NCBI RefSeq assembly: GCF_018687715.1
Contig: NC_056766.1
Span: 15,471,501 to 15,535,500 of the forward strand
Length of the DNA stretch: 64,000 nucleotides
Source: Carya illinoinensis
Lineage: Eukaryota > Streptophyta > Magnoliopsida > Fagales > Juglandaceae
Reading direction: 5' to 3'
The notes under the pieces are model-generated. The model was given only the letters and a program-made list of their open reading frames with translations, was not told the origin of the DNA and searched no databases. A program made the translations under genes and the position numbers. This document shows, one piece after another, positions 12,749 to 23,385 of the stretch; within the stretch, counting starts at the first letter, position 1; every line of letters starts with the position of its first letter.

Positions 12749-15700
12749 AAATTCTAAGTTGGAACTGTCAGGGGCTTGGGAACCCCCGAACAGTTCAAAG
12801 TCTTGGCCTTCTAACCAAGGCAAAAGGTCCCGAGGTGGTGTTTTTAATGGAAACAAAGTTATGGTATAAACGGGCTCACTTGGTGGCAAAGAAGCTTAAT
12901 TATGAAGGGTGCCTTGTAGTTGAGGCTATTGGTAGAAGTGGTGGGCTTCTTCTGTTATGGAAGCAGGATGTCAAAGTGGAATTACTGAATTATTCCCAAA
13001 GACATATTAATGTCTTTATTACTGATGAACCAGGTGGCTCTCGGTGGCTTCTTACTTGTTTTTATGGTAATCCTGAGGTTAGTCAGAGAAAGGGTAGTTT
13101 TGAATTATTGAATTCTTTCAAACCTACTGATATGGGGTGGTGTGTCATTGGGGACTATAATGAAATTCTTACTAATGATGAAAAAGTTGGAGGAAGAGTA
13201 AGGAGTGAGGGTCAAATGGACTTGTTTAGACAGGTTCTTGTTAAGGGTTCTCTTTTTGATTTGGGATGGAGAGGGGACAAGTTTACATGGTCTAATCGTC
13301 ATTAAGATGAATCTTTTACTAAAGAGAGGCTTGATAGAGTGTTAGCTAATCAACAATGGATGGAGGGTTTTGTCAATTACCAGGTGGACATTCTTCCTGC
13401 TATTTGTTCAGACCATAAGCCAGTTTTGCTTTCTTGCCTTTTTGCAAATAGTGAACAAACATTTGCACCTCGTAGCTTTAAATATGAAGCTACTTGGAGC
13501 CGAGAAGAAGGGTGCAGTAATCTAGTAGCTACTGAATGGCAGAAGCAGATGGGGAGTGGGTCTAAGCTAGCTAGTGTACAAGCTAAGCTAGAAGCCTGCA
13601 GTAAGAAACTAAGGCAGTGGAGCAGGCATATTGACCAGGACAGATTACAGGCAATTAAGGAAAAGACAAGACTCATTAATCAGCTGCAAAGAGATGAGGG
13701 ACCTAGCAACATGCAGAGTCAGAAACAATTGCAAATGGAGATAGAATTTCTGTTGGAACAAGAAGACCTTAAATGGAAACAAAGAGCTAAAAGGCATTGG
13801 CTTGAGAAAGGAGATAGGAATACCAAGTTCTATCATGCGTGTGTTAATCAAAGAAGGAAGAAAAATACTATCAAACAGATTAAAGGTGAAGATGAGATGA
13901 TGCTGACAAAGAATAGTGATATTGCACACGGGTTTTGGTTGCACTTTTCCAAAGTGTTCCTTTCGACTACTCCTACAAGAATGATGATTGATCAGGTCCT
14001 GAGTGGAGTGGAAAACAGAATCTCAGATGACATGCTACTAAACTTGAATAAGGAATTCCTGAGGGAGGAGGTTGATGTGGCTTTGAAGCAAATGTCACCT
14101 TTTAAGGCACCTGGTCCCGATGGCTTTAGTGCTGGTTTCTACCAAGACCATTGGGAGGTGGTTGGAGATGAAGTGTCTCAAGCTGTTATTGAATTTCTGA
14201 GCAGTGGTATGTTGCCTTCTGGTCTTAACCATACTCACATTGCTTTGGTTCCTAAGGTAACCTCTCCTACTTCTATGCATGATTTCAGACCTATAAGTTT
14301 GTGTAATGTTTTATATAAGCTGATCTCTAAAGTATTAGCAAATAGATTGAAAGGGGTGCTCTCTAAGATTATTTCTTGGAACCAAAGTGCCTTTTTACCA
14401 GGAAGACTTATTACTGATAATATTATGGTTGCTTATGAGATGTTACATACAATGCAGTCAAGGCAAAAAAGTAAGGTGGGAAGTATGGCCATTAAATTAG
14501 ATATGTCCAAGGCATATGATAGGGTGGAGTGGGACTACTTGGAGGCTATGCTACTTAAGTTGGGGTTTGGTGAGAGATGGACTGGTTTACTTATGGCATG
14601 TGTCAAAATAGTGAGTTATTCAGTCAAAGTTAATGGGGCTGCAGGAGACAGTATTTATCCTTCAAGAGGGCTTCGACAAGGAGATCCATTATCACCATAT
14701 TTATTTCTCATCTGTGCTGAGGGTTTGAGTTCTTTAATGCAGCAAGCAGAAAGAAATGGAATCCTGAGAGGAGTAGCTGCTTCTAGGGGAGGTTTGAGGA
14801 TTAATCATCTTCTCTTTGCTGATGATTGTGTCATCTTTTGTAAGGCCAAACAAGAAGAATGGTTCAATGTGGAGCATTCTTAATAAACAGAAGACTTCTC
14901 TGTTATTTAGTAGTAACACAAATTCAGCAGCTAAAGATCTTATTACACAGTCTACTAATGGTGTGGTTTGTGGGAACTACAATAAGTATTTGGGCTTACC
15001 AACTATGATTGGAAGGTCAAAATACAATACTTTTCGTGGCCTTAAGGAAAAGATATGGAGAAGAATATGTAGTTGGAAATCTGTTCTACTGTCTACAGCA
15101 GGAAAAGAGATTTTAATAAAAAGTGTGCTACAAGCTATCCCAGCTTATGCCATGAGTGTGTTCAAAATGCCTTGTATGTTGTTAAAGGAGATAGAAGCAA
15201 TGTTGTCTCGGTTCTGGTGGGACCACAATAAACCTGGGAAGGGTATCCATTGGAGGAGCTGGGAAAAGTTAGGCCAAGTGAAAGATAAGGGGGGTTTGGG
15301 GTTCAGAAATTTAGTAAGCTTTAATAAAGCTTTGTTAGCTAAGCAAGTATGGAGACTTATGCAGGAACCCACCTCTTTGGTATCTCAAGTTTTCAAACAT
15401 AAGTACTATAATCATAGTACTATTCTTGGCTCTAAGATTGGTTCTTCTCCTTCTCACATTTGGAGGAGTTTATGGTCTGTTCTGGGCTTAGTGAAGGCTG
15501 GTTCTGTTTGGAGAGTTGGGAATGGGGAAGCTATTCGAATTTGGCATGATAGGTGGTTACCTAGACCTATTTCTTATATGGTGCAAACTCCCATTAACCT
15601 GCTAGACTCTGAAGCCAAAGTGGTTGATTTAATTAATGTGGAAAATAGAGCATGGAAGACCAATATGTTAGATGCTGTGTTTAATAAAGAAGATGCTGAA

Positions 15701-16851
15701 CTGATTGCTAGTCTACCTATTAGTATTAGAGGAGACAATGATAAGCTCATATGGGTGAATTCGTGTAATGGGAGGTTTTCTGTTAAGTCTGCCTATTTCT
15801 TGGATTCTGATATGAGAAGGCACCCTTTTGGTCAGCCTTCCAATAATGGGGGTGGGGATGGACAATGGAGGAAAATTTGGCATTTGCAGGTTCCTGGAAA
15901 GGTGAAGTTATTTATATGGAGGGCTCTCAATGATATTATTCCTACGAAAGGCATACTAGCTAGAAAACAGATTGTGAATGAGGGGTCTTGTCCTGTTTGT
16001 ACTAAAGAGGTGGAGACTGTTTTGCATGTCCTTTGGTCTTGTCCTGCCGCAACAGATGTTTGGGGTGAAGCAATCAGTCCTGTGAAGAAATGGCACATAG
16101 CCTATGAGGACTTTTCTGTCCTATGGAGGGGTTTGTCCACAAGGTTAGAGGCTGAGCAGTTGGACCAGATAGCTGTAGTGTTGTATCAGTTATGGAAAAG
16201 AAGGAATAGGTGGGTCTTTGATAACAAATTCCAAAGTCCATCTATTATTTACAAACATGCTACAGATGAGCTTGAAGTATTCAAACAGGTGGGATTGTTG
16301 CAGAAACAGCAAGTTGCTGATACAGGAATGCAGAATCAAGAGAGGGTCCGAGTATTATGGGAACCAGCTGGGGCAAACTGCTATAAGTTCAACTTTGATG
16401 CAACATTTGATAAAAATAACAACACTATGGGAATTGGAGGAGTGTTGAGAGATTCTAGGGGAGAAGCAGAGATTATGCTTTCTGCTCCAAGGGCACATGT
16501 TCCTTCTGTTTTTCATGCAGAGTGTTATGCTCTTATTCGGGTCATGGAATTTGCCATGATCTAAGGATATCAAATGTTATTTTTGAGGGTGATGCTAAGC
16601 AGGTAATTGATAGTATCAATGGACAACATGTAGACTGCTCGTGGAAGGGACAGTTGATTGAAGACATTCAGTTTCTACTAGCTAGGCAGACTACCTAGAG
16701 GGTGAGGTTTGTAAAGAGAGAGGCAAATCATGCTGCTCATGCTGTTGCACAATACGGCAAGTTTCTAATCTCTGAAGCAGTCTGGATGGAAGAGGGGCCA
16801 AGTGAGATTATGTCTTTTGTTTTGAGTGACAAAGAATGTATTCCCTTTTGA
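12745..16851 (+). pseudogene. LINE ORF2 polyprotein (endonuclease-RT-RNase H), disabled
   Basis: Order of domains: apurinic-type endonuclease (MKILSWNCQGLGNPRT, VFLMETK, CVIGDYNEIL, CSDHKPVLL; 12745 to about 13440), reverse transcriptase (FKAPGPDGFSAGF, LDMSKAYDRVEWD, GLRQGDPLSPYLF, LLFADDC; about 14090-14850), thumb and connection, zf-RVT (FIWRALNDIIPTKGIL, CPVCTKEVETVLHVLWSC; 15770-16060) and RNase H (FNFDATFD, FHAECYALI; 16385-16800). Defects are TAA at 13303-13305, a frameshift near 14880 where about 30 bases linking RT to LNKQKTSLLF appear deleted, a frameshift near 16555 in RNase H, and TAG at 16696-16698. The FADD catalytic motif is intact. Plant L1 elements with a C-terminal RNase H are an established group. 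Confidence 0.92.
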
Positions 16852-17040
16852 GTTTAATGATATTTATCTTTTTTCAAAAAAAAAAAAAAAGAGTAAAAAT
16901 ACAAAAAAAATCATTTAAGGTTGATAATCTATGTGGAAAATAGTTGAGAGATTTTATCCTTTAGATTTCATTGAGTAAGAAAAACTTATTTAAGGTTTGT
17001 AATATAGTATTATATGCTTAATATGACACAAAAATATCTA

Positions 17041-17270
17041 AGGTACTGTTTGCCATAAAGAATTCTCATTTCAAACACCAAATTCTCATCTCATCATTAC
17101 AACTTTTTCAAATCTCTATACAAAATATACTAAACAATTTAACTTTTTTCTTACTTTTTCAAATCTCAAAATAATAATAATAATATTAAAATATAATATT
17201 TTAATATTTAATCTTAAAACTCAAAATTCTCATCTGAGAAATCTTAATGGCCAAGTAGAACGTTAGAGTT
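17041..17270. mobile_element. Foldback/MITE-like element inside the hAT element
   Basis: A block starting near ctgtttgccataaagaattc and ending near catctgagaaatcttaatgg has complementary ends (gaattctcatttc against ctgagaaatctt). Its AT-rich body has caactttttcaaatctc-type words repeated in both halves. It resembles abundant tree-genome MITEs related to the block at 28271-28668. No clean target duplication was found, so the limits are approximate. Confidence 0.4.
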
Positions 17271-18042
17271 TACATGAAACTTAATAAATTAGCTTACATA
17301 CTAGAATGAAAAATGACATTCTCAAAGATCACTTGATAGTTTATATGAAACAAATAAATTCTAAATATTTCATTATAAAAATAATAATGGATGAATGTTA
17401 TTTCATGAAACTTTATTGTAAAAAATCTAAAACATATATTAAGATGTTGTATTTTTAGAATTTTACTTCTACGTGTAAATTACAAATTATCGAGATCTAA
17501 TTATATATATATATATATATATATGTTTTTATGAGTTTTGAATTTCAATGTGTCGCACACTAGAAAATTTGGCCCCCCTAAAAACAATTACTGGTTTCGC
17601 CACTATATATGGAGACTTTTCTTTTTAGTTCATGAGTCACCACGAAAACTTGGGATTAGATTTTCTTTTCTTTAAGATGATAACTACTTCAATCATGTAC
17701 ATTACTAATTTATTTACTAAGCGTGTAAGTTAAGATCACATATACTACAACAACAAGATCCTGCTATGTTTAAACACATACACAACAACAACAAAAGAGT
17801 GATAATACACATATCTCTTTTACAATTTTGTGATGAAATGGCATTATGACATTGGTTAATTGTAAATATTGTAAGGTTTGACAAGAAGCCATTGGATGGA
17901 AGACATATAGGAAGATGGAAGGCCACCCAGGTCTTCTATATTGATTTCACCGATTCAGGTTTGATACACATTAGTCATTTGGATATGTCATTGTGTCTGA
18001 TATTTCCATTTACTTAATGTATTGCTTATTTGTGTATGATAG

Positions 18043-18660
18043 GGATATTATGGTCCTAGAAATCCATACTACCCAACATATATGATGCCTCCAAATATGT
18101 ATCCAAATCCATATTCGTACCATTAGAGTAGTTAGGTAGATGCATTTTATTTTTGTAGAAAGCTTTCCCATACGTGCAGTTGATTTTTTCTAACACTGTG
18201 CCTAATTGCAGCATCCACCAATTATGCCATATCCTCCATCGAATAATCTGGAGGAGTTTAGACGATTTAAAGAGACTATCCAAGTATATGCATTTAAGAT
18301 GTTTTTAATAAGTTTGTATAGTTGATTTTATCTAACACTATGCATAATTGCAGCATTCACCAATTATGCCCTACCCTCTATCAAGTAATCCGAAAGAGTT
18401 TAGACAATTTCAAGAGACTATCTAGGTATGTGAATTTAAGATATTTTTAAAAAGTTGAAACCTATGTACATTTGATTTTTTCTAACACTGTACCTGACTG
18501 CACATCCACCAACAATGCCTTACCCTCTATTGAGTAATCTAGATGAGTTTAGGTGGTTGCAAGAGATCCCTTAACATGCAATTGATTAATCAACTGTGCC
18601 TAATAGTGATGAAAGTGAAAAGAATGTTGGAAGTATATCACACATTAATGATCAAAGCTG
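18043..18660 (+). pseudogene. Unrecognised gene relic with a triplicated 72-nt exon-like unit
   Basis: After an acceptor-like gtatgatag, a Pro/Tyr/Met-rich stretch reads GYYGPRNPYYPTYMM then PPNMYPNPYSYH, and stops. Then come three units, at 18212-18283, 18354-18425 and 18503 to about 18571. The first encodes HPPIMPYPPSNNLEEFRRFK plus ETIQ, and the others are diverged copies. Units 1 and 2 have canonical flanks (ttgcag before, gtatgt/gtatat after) with introns of about 70 nt. Unit 2 ends in a TAG and unit 3 has lost the acceptor G. A further open stretch (SDESEKNVGSISHIND) follows before the LTR insertion. The family is not recognised; it could be a transposon accessory gene. The part past the LTR is listed at 23386. 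Confidence 0.45.
18212..18571 (+). repeat. Tandem exon-intron repeat, 142-149 bp period, three copies
   Basis: Exon-like 72-nt blocks begin at 18212, 18354 and 18503. The intervening introns also repeat (attttttctaacactgtgcc before each block; a gtatrtgmatttaagat-type phrase after the first two). The duplicated unit therefore includes intron plus exon, as expected from unequal crossing-over within a gene. All three exons keep the same length and frame phase. Confidence 0.75.
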
Positions 18661-19305
18661 TCCTATTACTAACGGTATTTGTGATATCCGCTCTTTCTTT
18701 CTTCTTCTTTATTTATGAGTCTCGATCTATGTGTTGAACTTCAGATTACGTGTTGAGTCTCGTTCTATGTGTCGAGCTTCGATCTACGTGCTGAGCCTCA
18801 TCCTGAACGCTGTACCTCGATGGTGTGTTCTGAAAGTTATCCACCGGATTTCAAAGTAAGATAGATATTTTAAAGCTTATGGATATTTTAAATATTATGG
18901 AAATATCTATAGGAGATATTTCCAGTGTTATTAGATAAGCTTGTTTTTAAAGTAACACAATTATAATATTTTAATAAGCTCTGAAAATATTATAATTGTG
19001 GATAATTAATTATATTAAATATTTTAGTTATTTTAAAATATTAAGAGGTTTAACTTTAAGTTGAAAACTCTTATTTAATTTAAGTGATTTTATCCTCTTT
19101 AAGTAATTAACGATACTTTATCATTTTAAATAATGATGAATAAATATTAGTTTATAAACTTTAGTTTATAAAATAATATTCTATCTTAATTCCTCTCAGT
19201 GTTTTATTTAAGTGTTTTATTTTAAATAAAACACTTACGTGTTTTCAAATTAGTATTTAAATTCATCGTTAGATTGTTTTGAGGATCCCGAAGCGTAGGA
19301 CTAGG

Positions 19306-19314
19306 AATAAATAC
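19306..19314 (+). promoter_or_regulatory. Probable TATA box of the solo LTR
   Basis: AATAAATAC sits just before a long pyrimidine-rich leader (cctctctcttttcctcttca...), a typical arrangement of LTR promoters at the U3/R border. The roughly 1 kb downstream is much richer in C and G than the rest of the LTR. Assignment rests on position and composition only. Confidence 0.4.
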
Positions 19315-20465
19315 CCAGGCCTCTCTCTTTTCCTCTTCACTTTTTCTCCTTTCCTTTTCTCTCTTCTCTTTCGTCTCTCTTTCTCCCATGCACGTCCAGC
19401 CCGTGCTATGTTTCCTCCACCATGTGTGAGCTCCAAGCCTCCCAGCCGGTGCCACCTCCAGCCGCCATGCCCCATCTCCCACACTGGCATGATCCTCCCC
19501 CACCGGCGACCAGTACCTCACCGGTGGTGAGCTTTATCAGCAGCCAGTTCTTCCTCTTTCTCCTTCCAAGCAAATGGGTTTTACACCCATTTTCTCCTCC
19601 TTGAGCCACCACACACGGCCAAAACAGCCACCAAGCACCACCAATGGATTCACCACGTTATGGGCTTCCTCCCCATGTCTTTCTTTTCCTCTAACTCTCT
19701 CTTTTTCTCTGATGGGTCTCCATAGCCTTAGTTTCAGTTGCACCTCCGTGCACCACCGTACATGGCTACCCACGGTGTTTCACCACCACCACCTTGTTCC
19801 TCTCATCACCACGACCTTTTCCAAGAAATTTCTTGCCCAACGGAGCTGCTATGTATTGCTCTTACTCTCCCTCACTCTCCAAGGCCATATTTCACTTCTA
19901 GAGGTCGATCTGCCGCTGTGAGCCACCGCCTTGCCACCACCTCGCCACCACAGCTCCACCACATCTTCCTCTACCTTTCCCTAGCTTTCAATGAAGTTCC
20001 ATGGCCTTCATCCACCTCAAGCAAACTCCTAGTATTTCAGATTCACTGTTCACGGTGTGATGCCGTTGTGCTCCGCCACCTTTTACCACCACGAGGCCAT
20101 CATGAGCCTTTCCAAGGCCACGCCTAGCTATCTTTAAGCCCAAACCTTCACTTTATGTGGTGGACAACCACCGTACACGGTGTTACCGCCACATACGTTC
20201 CTCCGACGCTTGATCGTGACGAGCAGTGAGTGACACACGGGTTATCCCGTCGATGGTATAACCCTCTATCTCTAGTTATTTATGTTTAAAGTAGTTGAAT
20301 GGTTGGACTGTAGATTGTGTAATTAGTATTTGTGGAGTTCACTGCGTAGTTGTGAAGTGAAGTGTAGTAGTGAAATGTTGGGCTTGATTTGTAGTATTGT
20401 GGATTGTGCTGTGAAGTGGGCATGAGATAGATGCTGTAATTGTAATACGGCATGAGGTGTAAAGA

Positions 20466-20800
20466 GAGTATGCGTGGAGCGTATTCTGTGTAGTACAGCG
20501 ACGCGCCATGTGACATGCGCTGTAGTGATGTGTGACATAGAATAAAGGGAGTGCGCGTGGAGTGCACTTTGTGTTGTATGGCGATGCACCATGTGATGTG
20601 CGTCGTGATAACAAGTGTTGTAGCGAAAGGAGTACGCGTGACGCATACTCCATGTCGCGTAGCGATGCACCATGAGGCGTGTATTGTAGCGATGTGTGTT
20701 GTAGTATGGATGGAAGAGAGTTCATGTGAGTGTACTCTATATTACGTCGTGATACATCAAATGTCGTGTCACGAAGGTTGGATGGCGTAGTAGAGAAGCA
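20466..20800. repeat. Degenerate tandem repeat, about 81-88 bp, four copies
   Basis: Units start at 20466, 20549, 20630 and 20718 with gagtatgcgtggagcg-like words and share gcgatgcaccatgtga and gtagtgatgtgtg phrases. They lie inside the solo LTR. High CG-dinucleotide density in the units contrasts with the surrounding AT-rich DNA. Confidence 0.7.
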
Positions 20801-20823
20801 TGAAGTGTATGGTATAGCATTGG

Positions 20824-21281
20824 GAACTGTGTAATAGTGTCCCGAAGCAATGGTGTTGTGGCTATAGTCCAAGGTGACGGGTGTCGCCTTAAGGCTGACT
20901 TGTGGCTGAAGGTATGTGTGAAGCAGTGAAAAAGGTATCAGAGAGTGCAGCGGAAGCATGATGGACATCGTGCTATTATTAGGGAATATTTCTCGAGCTG
21001 CATAGTGTGACAAAGGTGCATTACTGGATGCAGTCCTCTTGTCAAGTGACATGAACTATGTAACAGTGTCCCGAAGTAATGGTGATATGGCCTGTAGTCC
21101 AGGATGATGAGTGTCACCTTGTGGTTGACTATGGCTAAGAGTATAAGGAAGTGATGGAAAAGTATCAGAGCGTGCATCAGAAGCATGATGGGTGTCGTGA
21201 CATGACTCAGGATTAGTCTCGAGTTGCATAACATGACAGAGGTGCATTTATGGATGCAGTCCTCTCCTATCAAGTGTTGGG
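20824..21281. repeat. Tandem duplication, 229-bp period, two copies
   Basis: The phrase gaactgtgtaatagtgtccc at 20824 recurs as gaactatgtaacagtgtccc at 21053. The following text matches to the end of the unit (agcatgatggacatcgtg / agcatgatgggtgtcgtg; ggatgcagtcctct in both). The copies have diverged by substitutions and small indels. Located within the solo LTR. Confidence 0.85.
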
Positions 21282-22129
21282 ATGAACTTGTATAGGATCG
21301 GGAAGTAGGCATAGTCTTATCAACCGGGTCTAAGCAAGTTGGTATTAGAGTATGAAGCTTGTTTATACAAGCGGGCGTTCATTGGAATTATAAGTTACTC
21401 TTAGGTGATAAAAGGGGATGAGATACAGGTGTCTCTGGCGAGACACGTGTACCAGACGGGTTTACCATATGTAATGGGTAATCTGTCTTGATCATGATTA
21501 CATGGTGTTTTAGCTTGAATTCCTGTAGCCTGACTGGTTAGGAATGAGGATTTAGTATGTGGTAGGATACATGAAGGTAGTAATGGGCAAGTAGTCTAAG
21601 GTTGGGACGCATGACTCTGTTGGTTGGAATCATGTGTCAAATTGTGGAAATAGAAGAACGAGACGGGAGTCTTAGTGTCTTAACCCTAAGGTGAATCACG
21701 AAGGTTCACTTTAAGAAATAAGACCTCGAAGGTTTTAGTATAGTAAATGGTACGTAAGAGCCCGAGGATGGACGAAGAGTGTTCCAAGTGAGTCATAGTT
21801 CTATTTTTAGAATAGTTTCTTATGCATTAGATAGATGATAACGTAAGGTTATGTGTATGCACCTAGGTTTCCATTTGACATGCACATGAATAGACTACAT
21901 GGATTGAGTATGGCATAAAGTCTAGGTAAGTATTACGTTCATACTCTTCTAGAGCTTTCTTTATACAAACGAAGAAGAAGACGAAAGCTTTTCTCTAAAA
22001 GGAAAATGAAACGTAAGTTTTCAAGTATAAGTACGTAGCGGCCCTTCTTGGCAATCCCTTTTTATGCTTCCAAAGTATGTACGTGTATGCATGTGAATGG
22101 ATGCTATAAGTAGTACGTATTGTATGTAT

Positions 22130-23000
22130 GTTCATGAAAAAAATGAAATGAAGCTTTAAGGACCCAAACTGAAATGAAAAGAAAGAAAAGAAAAGAAAGA
22201 AAACAGATTTTTAAAATAACTCTCTCATAAAAAATGACTCTTTCTAAACAACTTTTCTTAAAAGAAAAGAAAGAAAACTATTTTCTCTCTCTTAAAAGAA
22301 GAGAAAACTTCTTCTAAAATGACTTTTACAAAATAAAAGGGAGAAAACCCTTTTTCTTAATTAAAACTTTTATGAACAGTAAGAACTGAAAAACCGTAAG
22401 AACTATAAGAAAGATAAGAACTGTAAGGACTGAAATGAAAGAATGGATTGTAAAGGAAAGGAGATGACTGTAAAGGAATGAATGGACTGAATATATAATG
22501 TGTGAAAATACGTAAGGGCCACATGGACTGGAATGGAAATGGTACCAAATGAATGGACTGGACGGGGCTGATTGCAATGCCGAGTAAGTAGTACTGGTAG
22601 TGCACCTAGTGCTGCACCCTGACGAAATGGATTCTCAACCCGTGACCACGGGTGGAATCAGGTTCAAAAGACCGCTAACCCCAGCACATGGGGTGTAACA
22701 GTGTGCTATGGCCAATGAAAGTGAAACGAAAGAATGGATGCATGTTAAGAAAGAATGCATATATGTATGGATGAATGGAATGCATTAATGTACGTAAGTA
22801 AGAAAAGATGAATGCATGAATGTATGTATGTATGCATGAACGTATGTAAAAGAACGAATGCATGAAAAAATTCTTTAAGAAATGAAGGCAGCGATACATG
22901 GGGAACTGTTTTAAAGAAGAAAGCATGTTTAAAGAAAAACCCCACCTCGCAACGTTTTAAAACGAAAAGAAAGACGTATGCATGCTAAGTACGATATGTA
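22130..23000. repeat. Purine-rich low-complexity part of the solo LTR
   Basis: A-G-rich runs (gaaaagaaagaaaag type, 22175-22320) are followed by repeated actgtaaggaatgaatgg-like words and gtatgtatgcatgaa words. Minus-strand open frames of 60-83 codons here are compositional by-products. Between them, 22600-22700 holds a non-repetitive phrase (cccgtgaccacgggtgg, a 6-bp inverted repeat) that resembles long-LTR sequence of other plants. Confidence 0.5.
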
Positions 23001-23385
23001 TGTACGGAATGATAAATGCATGACTGAAAAATTTATGTTATTATATTTTAACTGTATGAAGTAATGCTTACGAGTCATCGACTTATTTTAGTTTTTATGT
23101 GTGCCCTCCCAGGTACAAGATGAGCATGACAGGTCAGGACAGACACATCCCAAGGGGAAGAGCATGAAGGCCTAGACAAGATCTTTTATATTAGAAACTT
23201 TAATTATGAAAATTTAATGTTTTCCGCTGAAAACTTTAATTAAGAAAATGAATTTTATTTATAGCATGAAGTCTTTTGTATCCTGGCATGAATGGAAAAG
23301 AAGTTGAAAAGGAATCATAATTCCTGTCGATTTTATCAAAATCGTTATGAAAAGGACCCACCATAAGGACGGGTGTTACAGTATT

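Larger units (their letters stand above)
11163..16891 (+). mobile_element. Full-length L1-type LINE (LINE-1 copy)
   Basis: The element is bounded by a perfect 17-bp target duplication, agtaaaaatacaaaaaa, at 11146-11162 and 16892-16908, and ends in a poly-A tail (16876-16890). A short leader (about 77 nt) precedes ORF1, which overlaps ORF2 by ATGA. The layout is ORF1 (DUF4283 plus zinc knuckle), then endonuclease, reverse transcriptase, zf-RVT and RNase H. Both ORFs carry stops or frameshifts, so the copy is dead although full length. It lies inside the hAT element at 10786-17605 and is therefore younger than it. Confidence 0.93.
10786..17605. mobile_element. Non-autonomous hAT element split by a LINE
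   Basis: The left end CAGTGGCGGACC and right end TTTCGCCACTA form short imperfect terminal inverted repeats of hAT type. They are flanked by an 8-bp target duplication with one mismatch: tagatgga (10778-10785) and tatatgga (17606-17613). Sub-terminal ggggggcc and ggccccccta words at the two ends also pair. After removing the nested LINE and one copy of its target duplication, the element is about 1.07 kb, AT-rich and without a transposase. Its right half also holds a MITE-like block and a (TA)n run at about 17503-17524. Confidence 0.75.
18680..23380 (+). mobile_element. Solo LTR, 4.7 kb, Ty3/Gypsy-like (Del/Tekay-type suspected)
   Basis: The block starts TGTGATATCCGC and ends GGACGGGTGTTACA (TG...CA). 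It is flanked by a perfect 5-bp target duplication, gtatt, at 18675-18679 and 23381-23385. It contains no gag, pol, primer-binding or polypurine signals, so it reads as a single long terminal repeat left by recombination between LTRs. Very long LTRs of this kind are known in the Del/Tekay lineage; that assignment is inference from length and end sequence. An LTR-free non-autonomous element is the alternative. It splits the gene relic around 18.0-23.7 kb. Open frames between 19222 and 20127 and between 20286 and 21312 overlap each other on both strands and look spurious. Confidence 0.72.

Noticed and set aside
13377..13944. Minus-strand frames of 99 codons inside LINE ORF2, and others like it at 15145-16098
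   Set aside because: They are antisense to well-supported reverse transcriptase and endonuclease sequence.
19222..20127. Several overlapping frames of 60-129 codons in the GC-richer part of the solo LTR
   Set aside because: Frames occur on both strands over the same bases and follow the C/T-rich composition; no domain or codon pattern supports a protein.
20286..21312. Minus-strand frames up to 237 codons rich in His, Tyr and Ser
   Set aside because: They run through the 81-88 bp and 229-bp tandem repeats of the LTR, so long frames arise from repetition rather than from a gene.
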